Source: Cornus controversa (lineage: Eukaryota > Streptophyta > Magnoliopsida > Cornales > Cornaceae). From it: a stretch of DNA of 64,000 bases. The notes below the pieces were generated by a model that did not search any database, had not been told where the DNA came from, and worked only from the letters and a program-made list of their open reading frames with translations. Position numbers and translations under genes: made by a program. The first letter of the stretch is position 1. Each line of letters begins with the position of its first letter. The stretch lies in contig CM048845.1 in NCBI GenBank assembly GCA_026545225.1, positions 58,532,033 to 58,596,032 on the forward strand, in the 5' to 3' direction. Shown piece by piece: positions 35,652 through 50,600 of this stretch.

Positions 35652-38600
35652 GTATTGAAATGTTTTTTTCTTATTACATTCTTTGCTATCTTTGATTTTT
35701 ATCAGTCAAGGTCTTCATAGTCACCTTAATGGGGAGTAGCCAACTCAGAAAAGTGAAAGATATATCATTTCAGTAAGACAGTATCTGAAAGATATATGAT
35801 CCATGTTTGACTTCATGACATACATGCGATATAGGATGGTGAAAAGCATAGCATATTGCTGAGAGATAAGTAATATGGAAGCTCAAGACAGCTTGCTTTA
35901 ATTACTGAGGAAATAACCTCTTTTATTAGATTTTGAAGCCATAATGTTGTTTAGGGATAAATCTTTAGTTAATATTCACTTGCAACAGTCCAGCTCATAG
36001 AAGGGACCCATTTTTGTTATTTCTTTTGATAGTTTTTTAAATTGTGTTTGGCACAATTTGCATGAAGCGGAGAAATAAGTATAATCTTGTAAGTTAAATT
36101 TTTTTGTCAAAGGTAACCATGCAAAGGTTGCTAATCTTTTTTGCTTGTTTGTGTGGTCAAATTATTTTAAAGCTGATAACAACAAGATGAAGCATTCACT
36201 TCCAGAAATGAATGAAATATTTATTCACTTTGGTGAAGTGGATTATTATGTGATTTTTCATTTTTGAAGCACACTAGTGGCTTCGTGCTCACGCTTTGTT
36301 TTATATGGATGATTAATTTTTTACATACCATGTATTTATATGAAGTCACTAGATCACATAATGCACGATATACCTAGCCATGAAAGTAGAATAAGTGCAG
36401 GTTGTACAAAATGGAGGCAAGTTAGTGGGATATTGTGTGATAAAAAAGATAACACAAAAGCACTTATCAAAAAAAAAAAGGATAACACATTAAGCTAGAA
36501 GGAAAATTTTATAAGACCGTAATTAGACCAACGATGTTATATGGGGCAGAGTGTTGGGCCCTAAAAAAGGGACAAGAGCAACGCCTTCATGTAGTGGAAA
36601 CGAGAATGTTAAGGTGGATGATTAAAGTGACTAGAAGAGATAAGGTTCTTAACTAGAGTGTGAGAGGAAAATTAGGTGTAACACCCATTTTTGAAAAAAT
36701 TAGAGAGAGTAGATTGAGATGGTTTGGACACATATATTGGAGACCCAGTGAAGCGAGGAGGACTAGTTGTAATAGAAGGTAGGAGACGGAGAGGGCGACC
36801 AAAAATAACATGGGATGAGGTTATTAGAAATGACTTTAAAAAGTTAAACTTGGTAGGGGAAATGACATGTAATAGAAAATATTGGAGAGAGAATTCATGT
36901 GGCCAAACCCATTTATATACGCGATTTCTCTATCCTCGTCTCTTCTTCTAGCCTCTGTAGAGAGTTTCTACACATCAATATTTGGTTTCAGGAAGTATTG
37001 TATGTATATAACGTCATATTTTTATGCTGATACTTGATAATTTGAGTTATGTCAAGAATATAGGCTAAGTTGAGAGAGAAATCTTAGAGAGAGAGGAGAG
37101 AAATAGACTGTTTTATTATGTATTCAAAGAGTGATTACAATCTGAATTTATAATGATCTAAAGAACAAAAATAAGGAAAGCAGTGATTTTGCCCCTAATT
37201 AAGGAATAGTTGACTGGCTATAGCTGTATTCTATTCACGACACTCCTCCTTAAGCTGGAGAGTAGATGTCAACAACTCCCAGCTTGTTGCAATTAGAATC
37301 AATGGCATGCTTTGGAAGTGCCTTAGTACAGATATCTGCTAATTGATTACCAGATGATATAAACGAAGTCACAATTTCTTTGGAAGTCATCTTAGAATGA
37401 ATGAAATGACAATCAACTTTAATATGCTTGGTTCGCTCATGAAAAACTGGATTATTGGCAATGTGAATAGCTGCCTGGTTATTACAATAAAGAAGAGATG
37501 GGTCTTGAACTGAAAACCCACATTCTTGTAACAGAGTTCTCAACCAAGTTAGCTCCCGGGAAGTATGAGCCATGGCACGGTACTCAGCTTCAGCATTGGA
37601 CCGTGCCACGACCGACTACTTCTTACTTTTCTAAGTTACTAGATTGCCTCCTATAAAAGTACAGTAACCAGTCGTTGACCATCTGTTTGAGGGAGAACCT
37701 GCCCAATCAACATCAGTATAACCTTTGACGTGCAAATGTCCAGACTACTGGTAGAAAAGACCATGTCCTGGAGCCCCCTTAAGATACTTCAAAATTCGTA
37801 TAACCGCGTCTATGTGAGGGATTCGTGGGCTAGTCATAAATTGACTCACAACACTGGCTGCATAGGTAATATCTGGACGAGTAATGGTTAGGTAAATCAG
37901 CTTGCCTACAAGACGTCTGTACATCTCTGGATCATCAACTAAGTCAACAACCTTAGGCAGTAGCTTCAGATTAGTCTCCATGGGGTTCATTGCAGGTTTA
38001 GAGCCAAGATAATTCGTATCCCTTAAGAGATCAAGAGTATATTTTTTTTGAGATAAACAAATCCCTTTATGTGATCTAGTAACCTCAATACCAAGAAAAT
38101 AATGGAGCTTACCCAAATCTTTAGTGAAAAAATTCAAACCCAAATGATGAATGAAGGTCTAAATCCTCTCCTTATCACTCCCAGTAATGACGATGTCATC
38201 CACATAGACCACCAAAATTACAATGCCACATTTTGTCTTTTTAAAGAAAACTGAATGATTGACTCCTAGTCATGTCATGAGCAACCACCGCCGTGCTAAA
38301 CTTATCAAACCATGCACGAGGTGACTGTTTGAGTCCATAAATAGATTTCTTGAGATGACAAACACACTCCCCCTTGGACTCAAATCTAGAAGGCTGAGCC
38401 ATGTACACTGTCTCAGTAAGATCACCGTGAAGAAAAGCATTTTTGACATCGAGTTGATGAAGAGGCCAGACAAGAGTAAGAGAGATATTTATGCGAACAG
38501 AGTTGAGCTTAGCCACAGGTGAGAAAGTCTCAGTATAGTTAATGCCATAGGTCTGTGTGAAACCCTTAGCAACAAGACAAGCCTTTAAACTATAAACAGT

Positions 38601-41600
38601 GCCATCAGAATTTTGTTTCACTGTGAAAACCCAACGATAGCCAACAATATGAGCACCTGCAGGCTTTGGAAGAATATTCCAAGTACGATTCAATTGTAAG
38701 GCATGCATTTCCTCTTTTATAGCTTTCCGCCAGCCAGGATGGGAAAGAGCTTCCTTGTATGACTTAAGAATAGTAACAGATAACAATGATAAAGAGAAAG
38801 CTCAAAAAGAAGATAACAAATGGTCATAAGAGACAAAATGAGATATGGGATGATCAGTACAAACCTTTCTACCTTTGCGAAGTGCAATGGGAAGATCAAG
38901 ATCAGACTCGAAAGGATGAACAACTGGATCTGTAGGCGCTGAGAAAGATAATGGAGGATGCAAGGAAGACTCTACCTTTTCAACTGCTGGGGCAGGTGGC
39001 AGAAGAGGTTTGTCCAGGGCAGTGGGAGGAGTAGAAGTAGTATCCCTTTGAGGTCATCGAGTATAAACCCTAGGAGCGGGAGGAGTATCGAGAATCGGAG
39101 ATGGTGGAACAATTTCTTGGAAAATAGATTCCATCACTTGATTACCCTTCTTAGAATAATATGGAATATGCTCAAAGAATGTTACATCAGCACAAACAAA
39201 ATGTTTTCTCAAAGAAGTGTTATCCTTTTTGAGTACGAGAATAGCCTAAAAATATGCATTTGTGAGCTCGAGGGTCAAGTTTGTCAGATTTGGGATTTAA
39301 ATTATGTACAAAACAAATGCACCCAAACACTTTTGGAGGAAGAGAGAATGGGTCTTTTTCAGGAAACATCATCTGAAAAGGTGATTTTCCTTTAAGGACC
39401 CGAGATGGCATTCTATTCAATAGATATGTCGCAGTAGTAACTGCGTCTCCCCAAAAATATTTAGGTACATTCATTTGGATCACCAGACCACGGGCAATAA
39501 CAAGTATTGGTCCATTCTTTCTTTCAACAATTTTGTTTTGTTGAGGAGTATCAACACAGGAAGTCTGATGTGTGATACCCCTCGAGTCAAGAAATTGTTG
39601 AAAGGTACCTTCTTTATATTTAAGAGCATTGTCAGTCCTAAGAATATGTAACTTGGCATCAAATTGATTAGTGATTTCAGCATAAAAAGATCTAAAAGCA
39701 TGAAACACTTGAGATCTATCTTTAAGCACATATAACCAAGTTAAACGAGAATAGTCATCAATAAACGAAACAAAATAATGCGCACCAGACAAACCAGTAG
39801 TTCGTGGACCCCAAACGTCAGAGTAAACTAGTTCAAAAGGGTGCAAACAAGGCCCATTAGACCTAAGCTTAAAAAAAGTCCTATGATGCTTACTAAGCTC
39901 ACAAGTTTTACAATTAAAACTAGAAAAAGAAGGTAAAGAGGGAAGTAAATGCCGAAGATTGTCTAACGAAGGATGCCCAAGACGGCAATGCCACTGATAT
40001 GGAAAAGTCGTGTTATGGAGTGCAGATGGAATAGGTGAGTGAGATGGTTGAAAGTAGTAGAGGTGAAGCCCTACCAATAATCCTCTTCGTCTTTAGATCC
40101 CGAAAGACACAGTGGTTAGGATAAAATGTTATCGAGTAGTTTAAGGCAGAGGCAAGTTTAGGAACAGATAATAAATTAAAGGGAAATTGAGGTCGGTAAA
40201 AAACTGAGGAGGTTAGATTAGGTGTGCTAACTGTACCAATTCCTTGGACTGGAGATTTGGTACCTTTAGCTATCGTAACAAACGAGGGAGAGGAAGTATG
40301 GGAAAAATCAAAAAGAAGGAAAAAAGTTACCTGTCATATGATCGGAGACCCTTGAATCAATAATCCAAGATGTATTGGACGAGGAAAGAAGACAAGTATT
40401 ACTTGAACTGAACAAAGTGGTTGTGGAGGTGGATGGAAAATTGATGCGCTTGACAATTGAATCTTACTCTGCCTTGGGAATAAAAACATGTTCCTCAGCT
40501 GTGGAGTTAGAGTTCTCCCTCTTAACCGTAGCCTGATTTGTCCATGCGGGCTTGCCGTGGAGTTCCCAATAGTAATCAATAGAATGGTTGGTGCGGCCAC
40601 AATATGTACACTTCTTGGTACTGCAACCACTACGATCCATGATATCCAAGACGAAGAGATTCGAGATGAGTCTAGATCATATAACCGAGAGTAATGGTGT
40701 TGGTATTGTCACCCATGATAGCTAAGACAAGATAATCCGAGACTCTGAGTACAAGTTTCAAGCAAGAAAACTAAAGAATTTGAACATGAGATCAAGAACA
40801 AAGATATATATATATATATATTTTCTAGGTCATCTCTGTCAGAATTACAGAGAACAACTTTCTGCCATTTTTTTTTTAGAGACCTAGGGTTCTAGGTCAT
40901 TCTACCAAAGAAAGAATAGAGAAACAGAATATACATAGAAAGAATAGAGAAACAGAGAAAGAAGAAATTGAAAAAGAAAAAGGAAGAAGAGAAAAGAAGA
41001 AGAAGCAACAACTTCTTACATTATGTCTTCAACGTGGATCTTGATGCTTTGACACCATGTCAAGAATATAAGCTAAGTTGAGAGAGAAATCTTAGAGAGG
41101 AGAGAAATAGACTGTTTTATTATGTATTCAAAGAGTGATTACAATCGGAATTTATAATGATCTAAAGAACAAAAATAAGAAAATTAACAATATATGGAAA
41201 GCAGTGATTCTGCCCCTAATTAAGGAATAGTTGACTAACTATAGGTGTATTCTATTTAAATTTTAAACTTTAGGATATCTCTCAATTATCTCATAATCAA
41301 ATCGGATATTATCTCCATTATCCAATATTTCAAATATAGACATATATATGTATATATATATTTTATTGAGGTATTACAATTATACTGTTATGTTTAATGT
41401 TGTTGTTTTATAAGAATATACTTAATTATTACTCAAATCAAATGGGATATGGTAAAAAGAAAAGGGCTTCATCTATCTCATAGATATGAAACTCATCTTT
41501 GCTATACAGTTTAAAATTTTTCTTCTTCTTCAATCATGCAATGTGAAAGATCGGGGTATATATTTTGAGTTCTTATGTTGGACACATAACCTTGGGTTGC

Positions 41601-44600
41601 AAATAAACCGAGTTGTTCACAAACAACTCGAGCTCGACTCGTTAAAAGCTCGGCTTGTGTTCTTTCATAAAGAAAACGAGCTGAGCTTGAACACATTTTT
41701 CAGGCTCGTTTAATAAATGAGCCGAGCCTGAACAATGTTGAGCTCAACTCATACGCTTGTGAACAAGCTCATATGTATATGTTTTTAGTTCATGTTTTTT
41801 AAGCCCAAGGTAGGTTAAGCTCAGGCTATACATTTATAACTTATATGTTTAGTCTGAAGTCCTCTAAATTGTTTGTATAAGGCCCATGTGCTTGCCCAAA
41901 AAGATTAAAAAAAAAGAGGCTCAAAAGTTTCTCATTTATTACATTAAAAGTAGGTACACAATTTTGCAACACTAACCTTAGATAGGAGAACACTCCTCCC
42001 TTGTTACCACTCTGTGGCTTGGCCTTCTCTCTTATCTCTCAGATACTCTCTCCTTTCTTGCGCTCATCTCAAGATTATGTTTCTCTCACTGTTTCACATG
42101 TTCCCATATAAAAGGAATACAAGATAGATGGAATACAAGAGAAATATGTCTCTCACTGTTTCACAGCTCTGGTATTTATAGACTAAAAGAGAACGTGTTA
42201 ATATTACAATAAAGGAAATAAAATAAAATAAAATAATTGCAGATTCTATGCCTACATAAATTCGTAAATAAAGTCAAATTCCATGATTCTAGGCTATCGT
42301 ATCTGACGAAGCGGAAGTTATGAAATTGTTCGCGCACGAACAAGGGTAACTCTGAATCCACAAAGTTAAGATAAACGCAAATAAAAGTTGCAGAGAAATC
42401 TAATTTTGTATTGATAATTGAATGTGTTGATTGATTTTGCCCTATGGCAGTACATATATTTATAATAGAATAAGCAACTTAACCACCAAGAAACCTAACA
42501 ACATAAGAAACCTAAAAATAAATGGAAAACTAGCCGCACAAGGAAACTACTAAAAATAAATCTTTATTCAAATATTCTAAAAATATTAAATAAGAAACTT
42601 AATAATTTAAAACTACTGAATATGAAATTTCAGTCGAATCCGAGTGCGTTTGGTCCACTAACAAAATTCTCGAAATATTGAGCAGTCTTCCTATAGGATG
42701 AAAAAACATGATTTTGGAGACCTAGACGAAGGTTTTCTGTCGAAAAATGTCATGGGCTTTTTTTATTGGGTCATTTCCTAGGAAACATGGACACGCCTAA
42801 AAAGGCAAAGAATTCGTATTGGACACGGATACGTGTTGGACACGCCTTGACACATGTCGAACATGCCAAAAAACGTATCTAATTTTTTTTTTTTTTTTTT
42901 TGAATTTTCGGACACGGCGCGGACACGTGTTTGACATGGCATGAATTTTCAGACACATCGCGGACACATGTTAGACACGCCAATTTTTTTTTCTCTTTTT
43001 CCTCTTGTTTTCATGAATCTTTTCTCTTTCATGGATTCTTACTTTATTTTTCACTAATCCCTAATTTTTTTTTGCTTTTTTATCTTTTTTTAGTCTCTTT
43101 CTTTCTTTTTCCCAGCAAAACACAAGTTCTAGAAACGTTGTTTTAACAATTCGACTACAACCCATTTCATCTTTTCATCTTTGTTCTTTTTTACTTTTCT
43201 TTCTCTTACTATACAACTGCTATATTTTACATGTGACTTTCTGATGATGCTTTTGTATTTGGAGTAAGCTAGAATGATGTTTAAATGATAAGACTAGTTT
43301 TTATTCTAAAGTGTTGTTTTGATTTGGTTTTATGACTTTGTGACATCGTTCTCTTATAATTATTGTTGTTGGGGAGTAGATTCAATTGTGTACTTGTGAC
43401 TTATTATTTGTAAATTTTTTCTTTGTTAGGTTAATGAAAAATAATATTACTTTTAATTATTTAAAATATGACATCAAATATTATATAAAAAAAATATTTA
43501 TTATTTGCCGTGTCCCTGTCGTGTTCGTGTCATAATTTTTTAAGATTTGTTGTGTCGCCGTGTCTGTGTCATGTCATATTTGTGTCCCGTATCCGTTTCC
43601 ATGCTTCTTAGGTCGTTTCCGATCAAGAATGGGTCTCATCTCGTCATAATACGGTTGTCAAAAATTCTGTCCTACATCAGTCCCCTCCACTTCAAAAAAA
43701 ACTTGTCCTCGGGTTTCACTGCGCATATATTGGCTCATCATATATGAGTATGAACAGAATTTTATACCATTGAAGACTTGAGCGATTCACAAATTCTAGC
43801 ATTTTCTGGGTAGACCAAAATTGTACCACACCTCTTGTTTCAACAAAGACTATTCTCTAAGGAAAATTGGTTAGGAATTTCAGAAGTAGAAAAGAATATA
43901 TCTTGAATTGCATTAGAACCTATAGGATTTTGTCCTACACAGTAAGCATCCATGTACATCCATTTGTTACTCTTAGGCTTTGTTTGGATAAACAGGAGAG
44001 AATAGAAAAGAAAGGATAACATTAGTTATGAAAGAAAAGAAAATAAAAGAGAAGATAACATTTATTCATGTTTGGATAAATGATGAAGGAAATGATTGCA
44101 TTCTTGTTTAGAAAAGGTAAAGGAGAGAGAAGAAAAGAAATCATTTTAATCAATTTACTATCATGTCCTTTTGTGTTTATATTACAAGATATATTCAAAT
44201 GTCTTTGAAATTTTGTTCTTTAAAATGTTAAAAGAAAAGAAAAGAAAAGAGAAGATAACATGTATTCATGTTTGGATAAATTATTAAGGAAATGATTGCA
44301 TTCTTGTTTGGGAAAGGTAAAGGAGAGAAAAGAAAACAAACCATTTTAATCAATTTACTATCATGTCCTTTTGTGTTTATATTACAGGATATATTCAAAT
44401 GTCTTTTAAATTTTGTTCTATAAAATGTTAGGGTTATTCTTGGTATTATGAAAGATTCACTTATTCTTATCATTTCTTTCCAAATCTTTCCACTTTTGGG
44501 AGGATAGCATATGGGAGATTTGGAGGGATAAGCTATCCCTCCAAATCACTTCTAATCCTTTCTTTTCTCTTACTAATGACAATCCAAACACAAAAAATAC

Positions 44601-47600
44601 TATCCTTCCCTTTCTTTTCTTTTCTTTTACTTCCAATTCCTTCAATCCAAACGAGCCCTTAGTGAAAGAATCTTGGTCAATGATTACATTACCCAACCTG
44701 TGGACTTGCAAAAGCATGTTGCCAAAGGCATTCCCAATTTGTTCTTCACAGTAGGCATCCTCCCTTTGTCAAAAAAAACTTGTCCTCGAGTTTCACAGTG
44801 CATATATTGGCTTATCATATACGAGTATGAACATAATTTTATACCATTGAATACTTGAACGATTCACAAATTCTAGCATTTTCTGGGTAAACCAAAATTG
44901 TACCACACCTCTTGGTTCAACAAAGACTACTGCAATTCTCTGTATTCTTGAGGAAAATTGGTTAGGAATTTCAGAAGTAGAAAAGAATATATCTTGAATT
45001 GCATTAGAACCTATAGGATTTTGTCCTACACAGGAAGCATCTGTGTACATCCATTTGTTACTCTTAGTGAAAGCATCTTGGTCAATGATTACATTACCCA
45101 ACCTGTGGAGTTGCAAGAGCATGTTGTCAAAGGCATTCCCAATTTGTTCTTCACAGTAGGCATCCTCCCTTTGTCCATAGTTGAATAGACGTGAATGGAA
45201 GTAATGATTATTTGGGATGTGCACGATATCCATGAGAACAAATATATTTCGCTCACTATCAATATGAAGATCATCGTTACTTTTTATGCACTCTATGGCA
45301 ACCCCTTTAGCAACCGTGACCATCTGCTCAGGCTCTTCCACACTATCTTGGACAACAAACTTGGAAATTTTATTGGCCCGATTGTCAATTGATCCATGTT
45401 GCTCACTTTCAACAACTAATTTCTTGTCACCATCTGTTAGGTTGGCTCAAATTCCTATTGTGATTAAGTTTCTATTATAGAGTTGTATTTTATTAGGTAA
45501 TTTCTTAGTATGCAAGTCTTGGTCTCAAGGAAGGATTACTTGTTAGGCAAGTCTTGGGCTCTAAGGAATTGTAATTCTTGTCCACCAAGGAGTTGGGTTT
45601 GGGGCTCCATAAATAGTTACCTATGTTATAAGTTGAGACTAGTGAGAAGAAAAGAGGCAATACTCTCATTGTGTTTGAGCGGTCACTCTCATTGTTTTGA
45701 AAAGACAACTCTAGCGTAGAGTTAATACTCTTATTGTTTTTGAAAACAGAGAATTCTTGTTTAGAATTTGTGATTTTCTTTGAGTGAGATTGGGTGTATA
45801 AGGGTTGAGAGTTGAGTGTACCCTTGATACAATTCTTCAACTTGTATTGTTACAATCTATATAGTGAAATCAGGCTTTCCGTGGACCTAGGCTTGTCTAG
45901 CCGAATCACGTATAATTCTTGTTGTGTTCTTGAACATTTCTTCATGCTTGTCTACTTATCATTATATCGTAATATTTGGTGGTACATGATTGAAGGCTTG
46001 TTTCCCAACAAATTACTGTCAGAGAAACCTAATCACAATAGGAATTTGAGCCAACCTAACACCATCCTTTTCTTTTTCCGTGTTGAATTATTTTCTATAT
46101 GTACCAACTTGTGTTCAACAACTTCAACTACAAGAGGTGAATCAACATAATTTTTCTCGCAATCAATCTCTTGAGAATCACTAGTTGCTTCAACGAAATT
46201 TTCGCTATCCTCGATGCTATTATTGTTGCTGTAAAACTTCTCCGTAAACCTTTTAATAGTGGAATACTCCGCATAGACTGGAGGCCCACGTGGAAGTACA
46301 TGAGCATTAACCACATTCGATTGGCCGTGAGGAACATCCTCGGCTCGAGCCCGAATTGGTTCACGAGCCTGGTTGCCATCAATCCCAAGTCCAGCGACAA
46401 CTTGTTAGAGATCGTGCAACATATAGTCCATCTGTCCAAACTGCTGTTCCTGAGCTTGCATGGCTGCCTAAAGGGCCTGCACTCTACGATCTTCGTCGCC
46501 AGAGCGGTTGCTGCCATCCCCATCTATTGCCATCAAACCACCATCAGACCAAGGTGAATCAAGGCTCTGATACTAACTAACGAAGCAGATCTATGAAATT
46601 GTTCGCGTACGAACAAGGGTAACTTTGAATCCACAAATTAAGATAAACACAAACAAAAGTTGCAGAGGAATCTGATTTTGTATTGATAATTGAATGTATT
46701 GATTGATTTTACCCTATGGCAGTACATATATTTATAATAGAATAAGCAGTTTAACCACCAAGAAACCTAAAAACAAAAGAAAAACTAGCAGCACAAGGAC
46801 ACAAGGAAATTGCTAAAAATAAAACTTTCTCCAAATATTCTAAAAATATTAAATATGAAACTTCAGTTGAATCCGAGTTCGTTTGGTCCACGAACAAAAT
46901 TCTTAAAATATTAAGCAGTATTCCTATAGGACGAAAAAATGTGATTTTGGAGACCTAGATGAAGGTTTTCTATCAAAAAATGACATGGCCAGTAACTAAA
47001 GCTATTGGGTTTTGTTTATTGGGTCGTTTTCAATCAAGAATGAGTCTTGTCCCATCATAATGCAGTTGTCGAAAATTTTGTCCTACATCAGTATCTTGGC
47101 TAATATCGTAAGTCACATCCCATGATTCTAAGCTATTATGTCTCGGCTAACACTCCCCCTCAAGTTGATGTGTGGATACCTGAGACGCCCAACTTGGACA
47201 ATGCATCCTCAAACACGGTCTTGCTGACGCCCTTTGTAAGAATGTTTGCAAGCTGCTGAGAGATAGTGACAAATGGAGTACAAATTTGTCCGAAGATGAT
47301 CTTCTCTTGAATGAGGTGTCATTCAACCTCTATATGGTTAGTCCTGTGATGCTGAATGGGATTTGCTGCAATGCTAATCATCATCTATCCAGGCCTCAAT
47401 CCATAAGTGACCATGATTGGCAAACAAAATACCGTGGCCCAGACACCCCTTCAGGTAGTGTAGAATTCGAATAGCCGCATCAAGGTCAGTGGTGTGAGGA
47501 GAGTGCATGAATTGACTCACGATACTCACGGCATAAGCAATGTTAGGTCAAGTCAGGGACAGATAGATGCACTTTCCAACAAGTCGCTAATACTGACCAA

Positions 47601-50600
47601 CATCCGACAATAACTCCCCCTCAGAATCAGCCAACCGATGATTCTGCTCATTAGAGTATCAGCAGGACAAGCGCCAAGCTGGCCAGAAGCAGAAAGCAAG
47701 TCAAGAACATACTTGCGCTGAGAGATGAAATGCCAGTCTTGGAGTGAGCCACCTCAATGCCCAAGAAGTACCGAAGAGGACCAAGATCCTTAATCTCAAA
47801 TTGGCAGCCAAGATAACTCTTAACCTTAGTAATTCCAATAGTTTCATAGTTGGTAAGAACAATATCATCCATATACACAATGAGAGCAACTGTCTTACCG
47901 CCTAAATGGCATAAGAACAAGGTATGATCAGTTGCACTCTAATGGAAACCAAACTGGAGCATGGCAGTACCAAATCAATCAGACTAGGCTCGAGGGGACT
48001 GCTTGAGGCCATTCAGGGAGTGACAAAGATGACAAACCATCTCGAAATGAGTAGGAGAACAAAAGCCCGGAGGGAAAACCATTTACACCTCCTCATGCGG
48101 GTCACCATTGAGAAATGCATTCTGACTGAAATAAAGGCCAAGGGCGAATCACAGCAATGGAAAACAAAATGCGGATGGTGTTCACTATGGCAACAGGGGC
48201 AAAAGTCTCCTGATAATTTATGCCAAGAGTCTGAGCATAACCCTTGGCAACGAATCGGGCCTTATAGCGAGTAGCTGACTCATCTGGATTATGCTCAACT
48301 TCAAACACCCAACGGTAGCTCACAACCTTTCATCCAACAGGAAGTAGAACCACGTCCCAAGTTTGATTTTTCTCAAATGCTTGTAGTTCTTCAGTTATAG
48401 CGTCACACCACTGAGGTTGTGCTAGTGCATTTGCAACACTAAAGGGAAGAGGAACCGATGCAACAGAAGCAAAAAAACTCCGATTGGAGGGTGAGAGAGC
48501 ACAATTGAAAACAAAATTCGAAATAGGATAAGTACAAGAACGTTTATCCTTTCGAAGAGCAATGGACGATCATCAAGCGGAACAATAACTTGAGTGGGTG
48601 GAGCTGGTGCCAAAGGGATAGGGCAATCAGTCTCGTGGGAGTAGAAGCTTGGGCCTGTTGTCTGCAATTATAAACTTGTGGAAAAGGAACAATTCCTCCT
48701 ACTGGAGGGATATCACGAGGAGGAATAGTAGCAGAGGAAACAGAAAAAGGTAGAGGAGTTGAAGATAGAAGGAGGTGATCATCAGTCGTGTTTAATGGGA
48801 ACTACTCACTTTGAGAACCAACTTAACCATTATAGTATGGTGTATGCTCAAAGAAAGAGACATTCATGAATATAAACTGCCAACGCCTGAGATGTGTAAC
48901 CTTTCTGAGATTGAGAATAACCCAAAAACACAAACTTTAATGCCTTGGGGTCAAGCTTTGTACGAGTCTACCTCAACTGCTGAACAAAACACACACACCC
49001 AAACACTTGCGGGGGAATAAAAAAAAGAGATTGATTAGGATGTAGGATTGAGAGTGGGGCTGCAAAATTAAGAACCCTAAAAGAGGTCCTATTAATGATG
49101 TAGACAATTTTAAGAATTGCATCTCTCCAAAACGACTAAGGAACTTTCATGCCAATGCAGATGGCTTTGGCTAAGTCAAGGATGTCGCGATTCTTTGTTT
49201 CAGAATGGCCATTCTGTTGAGAGGTTTGAACATTGGACATTTGTTGCTTAATCCCAAATTTCGTACACAACCATTGTACCTCCCCATAAGTGTACTCCGT
49301 ACCATGGAATTTTTTAATGGTATGGCCATATTGAGTTTGAACTATTATGAATTTTTTTTTAAAATAGTGGACACCTCATTCTTGGTCTTCATGAGATAGA
49401 CCCATGTAACATGACTATGATCATCAATAAACAACACAAAATATTGAAATCCAAGACTAGAAATAATTGGGGAAGGCCCTTATATATCTAAATGAACAAG
49501 ATCAAAAGGTGTTGAAGCAATTTTATTACTACCAGCAGGATAATTGGAACGAACATATTTAACTAGGTGACATGTCTTATAGGATAAATCTGGAACTGTC
49601 ACATTACTAAATAAAGAAGGAAACAAATGTTTTAAATAACCAAAAGAAACATATCCTAAGCGCAAGTGCTGGCGCATAAGCTGGGCTTTATTAGATGAAA
49701 CATAACTTGAAAAGGAAACTGAATGTGCGTGAGGTGACAAAGGAGCATCCACCGGGTATAGGCCATCCACTTCACGCCCACTGCCAATTGTCCTCTTCGA
49801 CACCAAATCATGAAAAACACAGTGAGATTGAAAGAATGTTATGCTACAATATAATTGTTTAGTAATGCTACTAACAAATTTAAGATTAGTAGTAAGTTGT
49901 GGAACATGAAGTGTATCTGATAAAGTTAAAGGAGTAACATATATGTTACCCTTTCCAGCAATGGAAGAGAACCATCTGCAAGGTGTACCTTGTGATGGCT
50001 AGAGCTTATACTATAAGAGTGGAAGGAGGACATACTTGTCATATTGTTTGAAGCACCAAAATCAATGATCCATGGTGTCGAACATGTAGATATGCTATGT
50101 GCAGATTTAATTGTACCTAAGTGGGCATAAGTGGAAGTTGGCTGGGATGATGCCTCCATCTGTTTGAAGAACTGTTTGAACTTGTTCGAATGAGTCAAGG
50201 TGTGGCAGAGGATAAAGAGTCAAAGTTGTCAAGAGTCGACAACGAGTCTGGCTGTGTAACAGAATGCACAGAAGATCGAGACTGCTACTGTTTATGTTGT
50301 GGCGAACGTCCATGTACTTCATAACAACGAGATTTGATGTCACCAAGCTTCCCACAATGATCACACCGTCCGTGCTGTCGTCTAGGAGGAGGGTCGGTGC
50401 TACCGCTCTGAACTGACTGGGATGGCGCAATTCCTGAAGTGTTAGGAACACAAACTGCCTTAGGAGAGTGACTAGTTGAAACAACACCTAATGGATGAGT
50501 CTGACGATTCTCATCTAACAACACATAGGAGTATGCATCCCTCCAGAGTAGGGAATGAAGACAAGCCCAATAGATGAACACGAGCATACTCAAACTAGTC

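Larger units (their letters stand above)
42304..47090 (-). mobile_element. Element E, gag-only Gypsy-like retroelement
   Basis: LTRs run from TGACGAAGC (42304) to CCTACATCA (43679, interrupted by a MULE-like element) and 46578-47090 (513 bp). A perfect 5-bp duplication GTATC flanks the whole (42299-42303 and 47091-47095) inside the left LTR of Copia-2. A polypurine tract (GAAGTGGAGGGGAC on the - strand) abuts the left LTR. A primer-binding site (TTAGTATCAGAGCC on the - strand, about 46562-46577) abuts the right one. The internal region has only gag-like sequence (MAIDGDGSNRSGDEDRRVQ near 46533, and 44793-45341) and no pol, so it is non-autonomous. It is broken. LTRs differ by roughly 7% over the first 145 bases by eye. 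Confidence 0.9.

Noticed and set aside
44793-45341. 182-residue - strand frame as a host gene in the MOS1 intron
   Set aside because: It lies inside element E between its LTRs and is partly duplicated in E's tandem repeat, so it is retroelement-derived.
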